From: Reticulascus tulasneorum
Lineage: Eukaryota > Ascomycota > Sordariomycetes > Glomerellales > Reticulascaceae
DNA: 64,000 nucleotides
Direction: 5' to 3'
Assembly: GCA_001557505.1 (NCBI GenBank)
Contig: LSAX01000008.1
Span: forward strand, 1,488,001 to 1,552,000
This document shows, piece by piece, positions 1 through 9,796 of the stretch. How positions within the stretch are numbered: position 1 is the stretch's first letter; the number at the start of each line of letters is the position of its first letter. The notes beneath the pieces were generated by a model. The model searched no databases. It was not told where the DNA came from and worked only from the letters and a program-made list of their open reading frames with translations. A program made the translations under genes and the position numbers.

Positions 1-588
1 GCTTTGATGAAGGCACCGTCGGCCTCACCTTTCTCCCGGCCGGGATTGGCATGATGATCGGCGTCGTCGTCTTTGGCGTACTCACGGATATGATGGTCAA
101 ACGACGACAGGCCAAAGGGTTAGAGCACCGACCAGAGGTCAGGCTCTCTCCTTTCATGACGATCCCATGCGGCATTGTGCTCCCCATTGGCTTGTTTATC
201 TATGGCTGGACAGCAGAGAAGAATGTGCATTTCATCGTCCCTATGTTTGGAGTACTTATCTACAGTGCAGGACTGATGGGCGTTATGGTAAGTCTCCTCG
301 CAGTGTTTCCTTGCATCGTTGTCTAATCTGCGATCTTAGATGTGTGTTCAAAACTACCTTCTCGACGCATATCCTCGTTACGCAGCATCAGTTACTGCCG
401 CGTTAGCGGTGCTGAGGTCCCTGGCCGGAGCACTCCTCCCTTTGGGCGGTCTGGAGATGTACAACACTCTTGGTCTTGGATGGGGAAACAGCCTGCTGGC
501 ATTCATTTCCATAGCTTTGATTCCGATACCCTTGGTGTTCTTCATCTTCGGCGAAAGGATACGGAACAGAGTCAAAGTAGTGCTCTAA
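1..588 (+). CDS. MFS transporter, C-terminal part (5' end outside window)
   Basis: The frame is open from base 3 with no start in the window, so only the last third of the protein is present. A 52-bp phase-0 intron (288-339, GTAAGT...TTAG) separates two exons, and the stop is at 586-588. The product has about four hydrophobic segments. The first carries the FLPAGIGMMIG motif, and the following basic loop (MVKRRQAKG) precedes a helix with the IYGW motif. This pattern is typical of the second half of fungal DHA1-type drug/polyamine proton antiporters, which act at the plasma membrane. The substrate cannot be read from this fragment. It lies upstream of small-molecule enzymes on the same strand, so export or import of a metabolite is plausible but is inference. 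Confidence 0.8.
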
Positions 589-955
589 TCTGCTTGATCT
601 ATATGATATCCGGGGTTCTTACAAGCATCTCTGCATTATTATTTTAATCTGCATTTAGACGGTTCAAGGGTCTAGCTAGCTGCATTGGGTGTCTCAGGTT
701 TGAGATAGAATTAAATATCTATTTGAAGTTTTAGTAATACCATATCCCCCAAACGCCGCGTGCTAGTTATTTCATGTGAGAGGCGACTGCGCCTCGCCAA
801 GGATTCCTTTGTGCAGTCCGTAGAGTCAACACACCGGACTTGTTCGGTTGACATGATGAGCCCTTGTTGTGTTCTTTGTTCGTTGCCAATTGTTGAAGGA
901 CAATGCTCTTGTTCTGAGCCTCAACGGGGAGTCTTCATGCGGTGGAAGACTGTTC
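589..955. other. Intergenic spacer after the MFS gene
   Basis: The first 150 bases are AT-rich and follow the transporter stop, so they probably hold its 3' UTR. Only short open frames without recognisable similarity occur here. No RNA gene or repeat was seen. Confidence 0.5.
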
Positions 956-963
956 TATAAATG
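956..963 (+). promoter_or_regulatory. Possible TATA box for the small Cys-rich ORF
   Basis: TATAAATG lies about 125 bases upstream of the ATG at 1087, a workable distance for a fungal promoter with a short 5' UTR. This is a pattern match only. Confidence 0.25.
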
Positions 964-1086
964 TGCTGAACGCCTCCGGTCTGAATGCTAAATCCTTTCC
1001 TCATAGCATCACCAAGACACAGAGACGTTCTTGACATCAACTTTCTGAGATTTCAAGTTTTACAGTATATCTCCAATCACATCAAG

Positions 1087-1428
1087 ATGTGTCGGCCATT
1101 CATTTTGCACATCCCTTGCAATGCCCGTAGCTGCCGCTCTGGCACTGACGGGAAGCGGGGAATCATTCCCAAAAACACCGGCCGGTTCGTGATTTGCGAT
1201 AAAGCAATAGACTATGGCAATCTGAATGGTTGCTTTGAAAACGAGCCTCTTCTGGAGCTTTATGGTGAGCTGACTTGCCATAGTGTTTTGGCTCCCTGTC
1301 GCCGTACTACGTGCTTTAGCAACAGGTATTGCAGGGTTGTCTCCGACATCGAGCCGCGACCTACGGGCCAGTTTGCTCCGGCTTTTTACTCTTGCCGGAA
1401 GTGCAAGTCAGCCGCAGACCGGGCATGA
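1087..1428 (+). CDS. Possible small cysteine-rich protein (113 aa)
   Basis: From the ATG at 1087 the frame gives 113 residues with eleven cysteines spread along the chain, including C-x4-C near the N terminus (HIPCNARSC) and C-x2-C at the end (SCRKC). The frame is open further upstream to 985, but the start at 1087 is preferred because it follows an A-rich leader and opens with the Met-Cys seen in several small fungal Cys-rich proteins. I see no signal peptide, so it would be cytoplasmic. A TATA-like element lies upstream. The 3' end is uncertain: another frame open to 1511 carries a second C-x2-C and could be joined by splicing. No family was recognised, and it may be a chance frame. Confidence 0.35.
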   Translation: MCRPFILHIPCNARSCRSGTDGKRGIIPKNTGRFVICDKAIDYGNLNGCFENEPLLELYGELTCHSVLAPCRRTTCFSNRYCRVVSDIEPRPTGQFAPAFYSCRKCKSAADRA

Positions 1429-2677
1429 GGCTTGCTGTACAGGATTGCACATCGTGCGTATTCGATCTCACATCACTAGATAGCATCGAAGAATATCAAT
1501 TCACCAGCTAAGGCAGTTGCAGATCTCTACTTCAAATGTGACCATGTTCAAAGAGATGTTTGCTATAAACCATGTGCATGTCAGTAGCTCTTTTGAAGCC
1601 GGTGATCCTTAAACACCATTCATACACCCCCGTAAGTAGTTCTTAGTTTGTATAGAGCCTGTATGTTCTCGTGGTCTTATCCTCCGGTATTATGTAGGTC
1701 TCACGGGTGTCTATAACAGAGAACAGCCGTTCGACTCCACAGCATACCCATAAGTGCTCGGCGAGCTGACTACGCGCTAATGACACCGTCCAGTAAGATA
1801 TTCAAACGTCAGACGTTCCGAGCACGGAGATCGGCGGGAAGGTAAGGTCCCGAGCACTGGCCAACCCTAAATCCTTATATTCCCAATCCAAGCCACGAAG
1901 GAGCCGTGCATAAGCTGGTTCCATGGTCCTTCCCCCATACTTCCATCAGTAAACGGAGCGTTATTCGGGTATCCTATGAATTTCACGACCAAAGCGAGTG
2001 GAAGTAAATAATCCTGTTTTTCTTCTCGTGTCGCTCGGCAGGAAATAATCTCATTCGCTTTGTAGTCCGGTCTACGGCTCCGTGCGGCTCGTACAAGGCA
2101 GCTGTTCGCATCGCACGTTGGAAAGGACGTAACAGAGTATCCAACACATAGTTCAAAGACTGATGCACATTGCTACCTCTGTGAGGGGTAGTGCTCCTTT
2201 ATATAGAACTTCAATCCCGTCGTGAAAGCATTATCGGTACAGGCAAGATTTATCAGCTGACCAAGATGTTCTCTATGAATTTCTGATTAAGCTACGCGGC
2301 GTCATGCCTCTCTGCAATCCTGACATGCCATTGGAACCAGCCTTGCCCCATTGGTGTCAAATAATCTATACATAGCAGATGTTTCTGTGCTCGTTGATTA
2401 CCCAGGAGCATGTTCGCTTCAAATGCTCCGTGCCACAGGCAGGCGTTTCCAGAATTAGAGTTCAGCCCCATTCGGGGCAGTGCATTTACGCTTGCGCCGA
2501 AGCCTTTCGGAGCAATGATCAATCTCACAGGAGCCCCCCGAAAGGATTATGACATTCGTTTATAAGTGTAGTGTGTGTGTGATTCCCCCGGAATCCACAA
2601 TGCTCATGTTTGCTAATCCCCAAGTTCATCCACCATCTCGGGATCGCACTGATTTACACAAGATTGCCTTGCGCAAC
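1429..2677. other. Intergenic spacer, no gene recognised
   Basis: Short overlapping frames occur on both strands (for example 2292-2528 on minus), but none shows family motifs or a consistent exon chain. The last stretch should hold the promoter of the EthD gene. Confidence 0.4.
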
Positions 2678-3118
2678 ATGACATTCAAAATCCTCATCTT
2701 TGCCTACCGCAAGCCAGGCACGACCCCCGAGCAGTTCAAGGATTACTTTGAGAACAACCATATACCTCTAGTGCGCCGTCTCACCGGGCTGCACTTCCCG
2801 CTGTCGCATACACGGCGGTACATCACCCGATCCGGAAGCCAAGCCGGCGATACGGGGCCTAACGCAAATTACCCAGCCAACGTGTTGGTTGGCTCGCAGG
2901 CCGACTTTGAATATGACGCTATAGCAGAGTTGATATTCAAAGATCAAGAGGCTTTCCAGGAGTTTATTGGGATCTGTAGCCGGCCAGATGCGGCTGCGAG
3001 GATAGCCACTGACGAGGAGAAATTCTTGGACAGGTCGAGAATGCCGGTAGTGGTGTTGGCGGACGTGAGTACGACTTTTGGGCCAGGATATGAAGACAAC
3101 CTAGTGAAGAACGGTTAG
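2678..3118 (+). CDS. EthD-domain protein (dimeric alpha/beta barrel)
   Basis: The 146-residue, intronless product starts MTFKILIFAYRKPG and continues with the diagnostic EthD pattern: 'kpG-T-peqFkdYfEnnHipL', then an Arg-rich strand (RRYITRSG), and near the C terminus a strand rich in hydrophobics (MPVVVLADV). The frame extends 43 codons upstream to 2549, but those residues do not fit the family, so the ATG at 2678 is chosen. EthD-like ferredoxin-fold proteins act as small cytosolic decarboxylases, dehydratases or cyclases in fungal polyketide pathways, and as accessory proteins in bacterial ether degradation. The His in NNHIPL sits where many members place a catalytic His. The neighbours (MFS, aminotransferase, acyltransferase, ALDH) fit a metabolic cluster. 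Exact substrate unknown. Confidence 0.8.
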   Translation: MTFKILIFAYRKPGTTPEQFKDYFENNHIPLVRRLTGLHFPLSHTRRYITRSGSQAGDTGPNANYPANVLVGSQADFEYDAIAELIFKDQEAFQEFIGICSRPDAAARIATDEEKFLDRSRMPVVVLADVSTTFGPGYEDNLVKNG

Positions 3119-3757
3119 GCTTTCGCTTATATCGTCTGGTAGATTACTAGAAGTAATCCTCATTTCGTGAGTTGCGGGCCAATTCAATGATTTTGACGAT
3201 TGGGGCAATCCCCTAACTAGTGGGCTCGCCGCAACACAGTTCATGTGGCGATATTCAAAATAAAGCAGTTCACGCCTTTGACCCCTCAAATATGTAGGCC
3301 TGTAGTCTATGCATGCTGCACCACCATTCGTGAGAGCGATCGGCCGAACGATATCTTAATCCGAATTCGACGCCCTGCCCACTTCAACCATGACCTGTCA
3401 AGGCGCGATGTGATTCGTGCACTGTCCACTAACGAATGACACCTGAGTACAGAAAAAGCTCCCGGCGATCTGCCAGCTTCTGAAAGGCGTGCGCTTCGAC
3501 AATGGCGAAATTTGATTCTGACGTCTGCACATGAGCCTGCAATGAAGTACGGCAAACACTCGTTCGCACACATGCTAATTCATCTTCAAAGCTCGGGTTT
3601 ACCAAATCTACATTTGCTATAAAGAATGGACGTGTAGTCTCAGTAATTCGAATTGACTACTCCTTCCACATTCCTCCAATACACCAGTCTCAGAGCGAAC
3701 GGTATTGTCGGATTGCGCCTACCAACCAAACACGACAAAATTGCTGCATCAATAAGT
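3119..3757. other. Intergenic spacer (EthD / aminotransferase)
   Basis: Both flanking genes are on +, so this holds the EthD 3' end and the aminotransferase promoter. A frame from 3653 runs into the aminotransferase start but lacks family similarity before 3758. No RNA gene or repeat seen. Confidence 0.45.
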
Positions 3758-5456
3758 ATGGAAGACGAGTTGTCGGATTTTCGTTTGTCGAAGCGAGGAG
3801 AATACAACTACGCCCATGGCGACCACTGGGCTCCTATCGAGAAGGCTTTGGATAACCCATGGGCGGCTGAGAATCCAAACGGCACGTAAGATACCGTCCC
3901 CCCGGGAGCAGAGCTAAGGAGAATCCTAAAGTGCTATTAGTATCGTCATGCGGCTCGCGGAGAATTCGTTGATGCACGACGATGTGTCTGAATACATCAA
4001 GAAGAACGTAAGGTTCCGAACATCCAACCTGGCGTGGCCCATTCCCAGGCTAACTCGGACGTAGATCTCCGTCGAATCTACCCAGCATTTGACATATGGC
4101 CAAGGACCTCGTGGCTCTCACCGCTTGAGAAAAGCAGTGGCTTCTTTCCTCAACTTTAACTTCCATGCTCGTGAGAGAGTGGACTATCAGCACATCATCG
4201 TCATGTCCGGCGTCACTAGCGTAATGGATGCCTTGACATGGTGCATATGCGATGACGGTCAAGGTGTCTTGATTCCTCAACCGCTTTACACTGGATTCCA
4301 GGTTGATATCTCGCAGCGGGCTCGCGGGGTCATCGTGCCAGTCAAGTTCACCGGGATTGAGGGATATGCTTCATTTGACGATGCATTTCAGCCACAAGTT
4401 ATTGTAGCGGCACTTGAGTCGGCGCTTGAGAATGCCAGAAAGAAGGGCGTTGAAATCAGGTCGGTACTCATTACCAAGTAAGCACATCCTATCCATACTG
4501 ATGTTTAAATGAGAAGCTAACAATGTGTTGCAGCCCACATAATCCGCTTGGAAGGTGCTATGTATGGTTCAGCCCCTGCAAGATATCAGCTATCGAAGCA
4601 ATAGCTAACATGTGAGAAGTCCGCCCAGAGCATTGCAAAAATAGCAAGCTTCTGTGGCCGCCACAATCTCCACCTGATCAGCAACGAGATCTATGCGAAT
4701 TCTGTTTTCAAGCCTTCAAGCCCCGACTCCACCCCGTTTACATCGATTCTATCTCTAGACTTGAAAGACCGCATTGATCCAGGCCTGGTTCAGGTGGTTT
4801 ACGGAGCAAGCAAAGACTTCTGCGCAAATGGCTTGCGAATTGGCGTTTTACAATCACGAAATAAAGGCGTCATAGAAGCTGTAGCAAGTCTCTCGTGAGT
4901 TTTAAGTGTCTCAAATCGGTCGTTGTCTAACTCCCACACAGCTCATTTGCATGGCCAACTTATGTGATACAAGACATCTGGGCTGGAATGCTAGAGGATG
5001 AGGGTTTCACTGCTAGATTCTTTGCGAAGAATCATGCGTTAATGTCAGAGAATTGCTTGCTGGCAACATCTCTACTCGACAAACATGGTATTCCTTACTA
5101 TAAGCAGGGGTATGTCTAATCGTGTCTTTGCTTCTGTCCTGAACTGATGAATTGACTACAGAAATGCCGGCATGTTCTTGTGGATAGACTTGCGCCAATA
5201 CACACAAGGACAATGGGCCAATGTGCGTGACCACTCGACTTCCCGGTTGGCTGATGCAGACAGAAGCCAATCCCTGGAACGAGAGGCTCAGATTGATGAG
5301 GCTTGCTTGAAAAATGGTGTATCGATTGCTCGTGGATCCATATTCTTTACAGAGGAAGTTGGATGGTTCAGGCTCACATTCACCGTTCGTCGAGATGCTC
5401 TGATCGAGGGGCTTGATCGCCTGTTTCGCTCTTTGTCCGAGATACAGCAACAATGA
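3758..5456 (+). CDS. ACC-synthase-like class I/II aminotransferase (PLP), Asp-to-Asn at the cofactor site
   Basis: Seven exons (3758-3885, 3941-4007, 4065-4477, 4534-4561, 4620-4894, 4942-5109, 5162-5456) with short introns (47-58 bp) join in frame to 457 residues. Landmarks in order: RLAENSL (about 47-53); TYGQGPRGSHRLR (about 75); the NPHNP loop, whose second Asn (N206) normally contacts PLP; ISNEIY at 232-237; the PLP-lysine motif YGASKDF with K277; GLRIG with R285; and the substrate-carboxylate Arg in WFRLTF (R430). This is the fold-type I family of 1-aminocyclopropane-1-carboxylate synthase and fungal relatives such as GliI of gliotoxin clusters. Oddity: the family has SDEIY, whose Asp protonates the PLP pyridine nitrogen; here it is Asn (codon AAC). 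All other key residues are kept, so the protein may have altered chemistry. The start is the ATG giving the family-like N terminus. Confidence 0.88.
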
Positions 5457-6309
5457 TAGGCCTGAACCTATAATACGAAGTCATTAACATGTTGCATTCT
5501 GGGTTGCTGCCCCTTCCCCCCCTACAAGTCGTCAGATGATGCTGAAAGTAGCGTGACCTTCAAGGTGGGTGATATGGCGCTGTTGAGTGTCTGAGTAAGA
5601 AACAAACCAGTAAAGGCATCGTACTCCCCCAACACAGATCCATTGTATCCTTGCCGCCATGGATAGGCCTTGTTACAAGGAGTGTTGCTGTTGTTGAGCC
5701 AAAATCTGATTTGGTGGTCTTTATGGCAACGAAGACATAGGCGAAATCTCCCTATGCATAATGCAGAAGGACTAGGCTTGCAGCGGGCTTTGACAGCCAC
5801 CGCTTTGTCAGAGTACTTTACCCTGACTTGAGCGGATGGTTGCGTCGCGAAATTTCAAATGGCAACGAGGTTCTTGTTTACAAAATATTACATTACGGTG
5901 ATGACTGCATGAGTGTGAACTTGATCTTCTAAGCAGAGAAAAACTGTCAGGTTGTGCGAATCACAAAAGTACCAAAACCCAGACCTAGCCTTGCGGGAAT
6001 TGTTCCGCTCGTCTGCAGGGCGAATGGCCTCGCGTGGATCGTCGTAACAGGAGTAAATGCATGTTGGGGAATTTAGCGGGCGGGGGAAGGAAGAAGCCCC
6101 CTGTAGCCGCCCTGCAACCTCGATCCATGTCGCCCGCATTACATTATCTTGCAGCTGGTGGGTGGGACCCTAAATACAACCTTAAAAGGGACATGAACAC
6201 GCACTCCTTCGTTAGACTCTCGATGGCCCAGCCTGTCCGTCTCACCCAAACCCAAGTCCAAACCCAAACACCGAACCTCACTTGCATTCCGGCTCAGTAC
6301 GAGAGAAAA
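5457..6309. other. Intergenic spacer (aminotransferase / acyltransferase)
   Basis: It holds the aminotransferase 3' end and the acyltransferase promoter. Two ATGs in frame with the acyltransferase lie here (6034 and 6193), but the sequence after 6310 fits the family start better. Nothing else is recognised. Confidence 0.45.
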
Positions 6310-7907
6310 ATGGCAAACGTTATTCGCAGCCTCGTTGGCCTTAAGCCCAAGCGGGTCCAGCCCCCAACGGTTGAGACCGACACGATTCTGCCGGTCCACA
6401 GATTTGATGATTCGGAGGTGTTGCGCAGCATGGTTCTTTGCTGGACGTTGCGATTCAACGATGTCCTGGACGCCGACAAACTGCACGATGCGCTTGCCAG
6501 GCTTCTGGAGGTGGGGGAATGGCGAAAGCTTGGAGGACGCCTCCGATTGAATGTGAGCATGAACACTCGAGTCCCAATACCCCCTTGCTCGCATGCTTTC
6601 GATTCACAACGCACTGCCGGTGGGGCGTAAGACACTGTTTGCTGACCAATTTGTACCAGGAAAATGGCAGGTTGGAAATCCATGTGCCATCATCGTTCAC
6701 CCAAGAACGGCCAGCTGTTCGGTATACGCGCGTTGTTTACGATCTCACCGTCGACGAACACCCGCTGGCAAGCCGATTGCCCAAGGTGACGGAGAACGCC
6801 TCCGTCCAGGAGGGGGTCCTCACTTTCCAATCCCTCTCCGCGCGTCCCGGCGCACCTTCGTCCGTCCTGGATTTTCTGTACAGTGATGAACCGCAGCTGT
6901 CACTGCATATCACTTCATTCGCAGACGCCACATTGGTTTCGCTATCATGGCCCCACACAATGACCGATGCCATGGGTCGGGTGGCTCTTGTTACTGCCTG
7001 GTCAAATATGCTGGCTGGCCGGGAGAGTGAGATCCCGCCTTTGCTGGGTGTCCACAGCGATCCCTTGGCGAATGTAGGCACAGCCTCGGACGACCTGCAA
7101 GAGCCATTCGTTCTGGCTCCGAAACGGCTTACGGGCTTTAAACTGCTGATATTCGTCGTTTGTTTCGTATGGGAACTGGTCTGGCGGCCCAAAATTGAGG
7201 CCAGGATGATCTTCCTGCCTGCCAAGTTCGTCGCACAACTACGTCAACGCGTCCAGGACGGCTTCAAGAGCGACAGCGACTCCGAAAAGCCTCCTTTCAT
7301 CAGCGAGGGCGACATTCTCGCAGCATGGGCTACCCGGCTGCTCGCCTCATCCCGGTCGTCACGGCCGTTCACGGTGATAAGCGCCTTGGATATCCGCAGC
7401 CGCCTGACGGTGTTCAAGCCGGGCGAAACTTACGTGCAGAACCTCGCCCTGGGCACATACACACTGCTAAGCTCTTACGAGGCTGTTACGGCACCACTTG
7501 AGCGTGTTGCAGCAAAATTCCGCCAGTCAATTGTGGAACAAACAACGGATCCCCAAGTTCGTGCTTTCGTCAATCTGAATCGGAAGACTTTGGATCACGG
7601 GGGCCCGCCACCAATATTTGGCGAGCCCAACTGCATGCTTGTCATTTTCAGCAATTGGACGAAAGGCAGGTTTCTTCATATTGTTGATTTCAGCCCCGCT
7701 GTCATTCGTAGTGGAGATACCCGTGAAAAACGGAGCAACCCACCAGGGACCGCGATCTACCAGCACTCGCATCCGCTGGTGCAAAGCAGGAGCAGTCGCA
7801 ATGTGTTCAATATTTTGGGCAAGGACCACGATGGGAACTATTGGATCACGGGATTTCTGGTCCCGGAGGATTGGTCCAAGATTGAACAAGCCATTACCCC
7901 GGCCTAG
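6310..7907 (+). CDS. BAHD-like acyltransferase (transferase family)
   Basis: Two exons (6310-6552 and 6660-7907) flank a 107-bp phase-0 intron and give 496 residues. The catalytic HxxxD motif is seen as SWPHTMTDAMG in the middle third. The His would deprotonate the acceptor hydroxyl or amine for attack on an acyl-CoA. The N-terminal part ('LPVHRFDDSEVLRSMVLCWTL' region) and a C-terminal stretch before VDFSPAV fit the fungal trichothecene acetyltransferase/BAHD superfamily. The structural DFGWG motif of plant BAHDs is replaced by VDFSPAV, as in a fungal subgroup often misnamed LysR-like. One hydrophobic segment near the centre (LLIFVVCFVWELVW) could be membrane-associated. It lies on the same strand as the aminotransferase and converges on the aldehyde dehydrogenase. 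Upstream in-frame ATG at 6193 is an alternative start. Substrate unknown. Confidence 0.85.
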
Positions 7908-8137
7908 CATCAAATGTGGAGCGGCTGCACCGAGGCACTGGTCCGTGGAATGCCTGTAAGCTCTCCGGATGTAATTCTTGCCGGGACGATTTAAGAGATC
8001 GTATTCTGGATAGGGTAGTTGGATGGATTAGCCGCCGATCACTTAGATAAAGACGCCCGCCTGTTATAAGCTGAAGCACATATGGATATCCAATGGATTC
8101 GTCAGTAGCATATTTTGAATCACGGATAGCCCACGAC

Positions 8138-9796
8138 TTATCCGTATCTAACATTGCCTGAACCCTCTCTGAACCAGTCATCCGACGCAATCGCCTCCTC
8201 GGCCGTAGCATAGTTCACTATCGTGCTCTTCAGCGCCGTGTAGGCATGGTACGCATCCACTCCGTTCTCGCTTCCGACACCACTCGCGGTTTTCGTTCCC
8301 CCCCACGGACTGCTAGGATCATTCCGGTGGTGCGTATTCACCCATACAATGCCCGCGTCGATCTGCTCCGACACTCGGAAGGCCTGCGCCAGGTCACGGG
8401 TCCAGACAGCTGCGCCGAGTCCAAACTCACTGTCGTTGGCGAGTGTGATAGCCTGCTCCTCGGTATCAAACCCCACGACCACGATGACTGGGCCGAATGC
8501 TTCCTCCCGCCATATCCTGGTCAGCAGGATACTGTCATCTTTGGCTGAAACAAGTACAGTCGGTTCGAAGAAATGTCCTTTCGCGAAGTCGATCCCATCA
8601 AGTTGGCTCTGGCCGTACATTCTGTGGCCTCCGACAGCCGCAATCGCGTTTTTGCTGATGATAGCCTCGTTGACTAGCGCCTCGACGTTATGCAGCTGCC
8701 GAGCAGAGATTAGAGGCCCCATCATGGACTCGACATTACTTGGCGAACCCATCCGTCCTGCGATCGTTCCAACCTTCTTCGTGAGCTTCGTCAGCAATGT
8801 GGGTAAGATCTTGTTGTCAACAATGATTCGAGTGCTCGCCACACAGGTCTGTCCCGTTGCGACGAAAGAACCAAACGCGATCCCGTTGACAGCGACGTCG
8901 ATGTCTGCCTGTTCAAGCACCACCAGCGGTGCTTTACCACCCAGTTCGGCTGTGAACCGTGCAAGGTTTTGCCCCGCTATGGCGCCAATGGCTCTTCCAG
9001 CTGTTGTTCCTCCTGTCACGTCCACTTTCCGCACAAGCGGATGCTCAACCAAGGCGCGGCCAGTTGTGCCACCATATCCGGGTAGTACGTTGAAGACACC
9101 ATCCGGCAGACCGGCATTCTTCAGGATTGTTCCGAGCAGAATCGTCGTGATTGGAGTCAGTTCGCTGGGTTTGACGATAATGCTATTACCTGCCGCGAGT
9201 GCGGGTGCGATCTTCTTGACGGCGATGAGAAGCGGGTGGTTGAACGGCGTGATCTGCACCACCACACCAAGCGGGACGCGATCCACCCAGTTATGCAACT
9301 TCCCTATTGTGGGGAGTACGGCGCGCTCTTCTGTACGGAGGAGCGCGGCGTAGTACTTGAACCATCTGACGAGGGTTGGCACCTGCGCATTCATCTCCCG
9401 GATCGCCCGGCCCGTCTGCCTGACCTCAAGTGGAATGAGCGAGGGAAGACTCTCAGTGAGAAGCGCAGCTATCTTGTCGAGTACATCGGCGCGGGTCTGC
9501 CGAGGCGCTTTAGACCAGACGCCGGACTTGAAAGTCTCATGCGCCAGCCGAACTGCATAGTCCACATCCTCGACCGAGGCGGCATCGCAACTTCGTGATA
9601 TGAGCACTCCCATTCTCGCCTAGCGGAGAGAAAATACTGACTGAGCAAAGATCTCACCTGTCCCAGGGTCCTCCACGGGGATTCTAGATCAAGCATTAGA
9701 CCAACGCTCCATACATGTGATGATGAGGGGGCTCAACTGCTCGGCGGTCCCGTTTCTTTCTTGACCATTTACCCATAGAGGGTATTGTGCAGCCAT
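8138..9796 (-). CDS. NAD(P)-dependent aldehyde dehydrogenase (ALDH family)
   Basis: Three exons read from the minus strand (9796-9738, 9683-9642, 9590-8138) give 517 residues. The first two exons are only 59 and 42 nt but restore the family N terminus (PLWVNGQERNG, then PVEDPGTGEIF), and both junctions keep phase 2. The first donor is the weak GTTGAG and the second GTCAGT. Landmarks: cofactor-binding ITPFNHPLLIAVKKIAPALAAGN and KPSE, catalytic Glu in ELGGKAP, catalytic Cys in GQTCVAS, and the EEAFGPV motif. ALDHs oxidise aldehydes to acids in the cytosol. Without the two small exons the gene looks truncated and frameshifted, but I see no break. Its 3' end converges on the acyltransferase 230 bp away. 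Substrate unknown; amine- or lipid-derived aldehydes are possible. Confidence 0.92.

Noticed and set aside
8349..9353. A 334-codon plus-strand frame
   Set aside because: It is antisense to the ALDH core exon, whose catalytic Cys and Glu motifs are clear.
9591..9660. Apparent frameshift in the ALDH N terminus
   Set aside because: Introns with donors GTTGAG and GTCAGT restore the family sequence in frame, so no break is needed.
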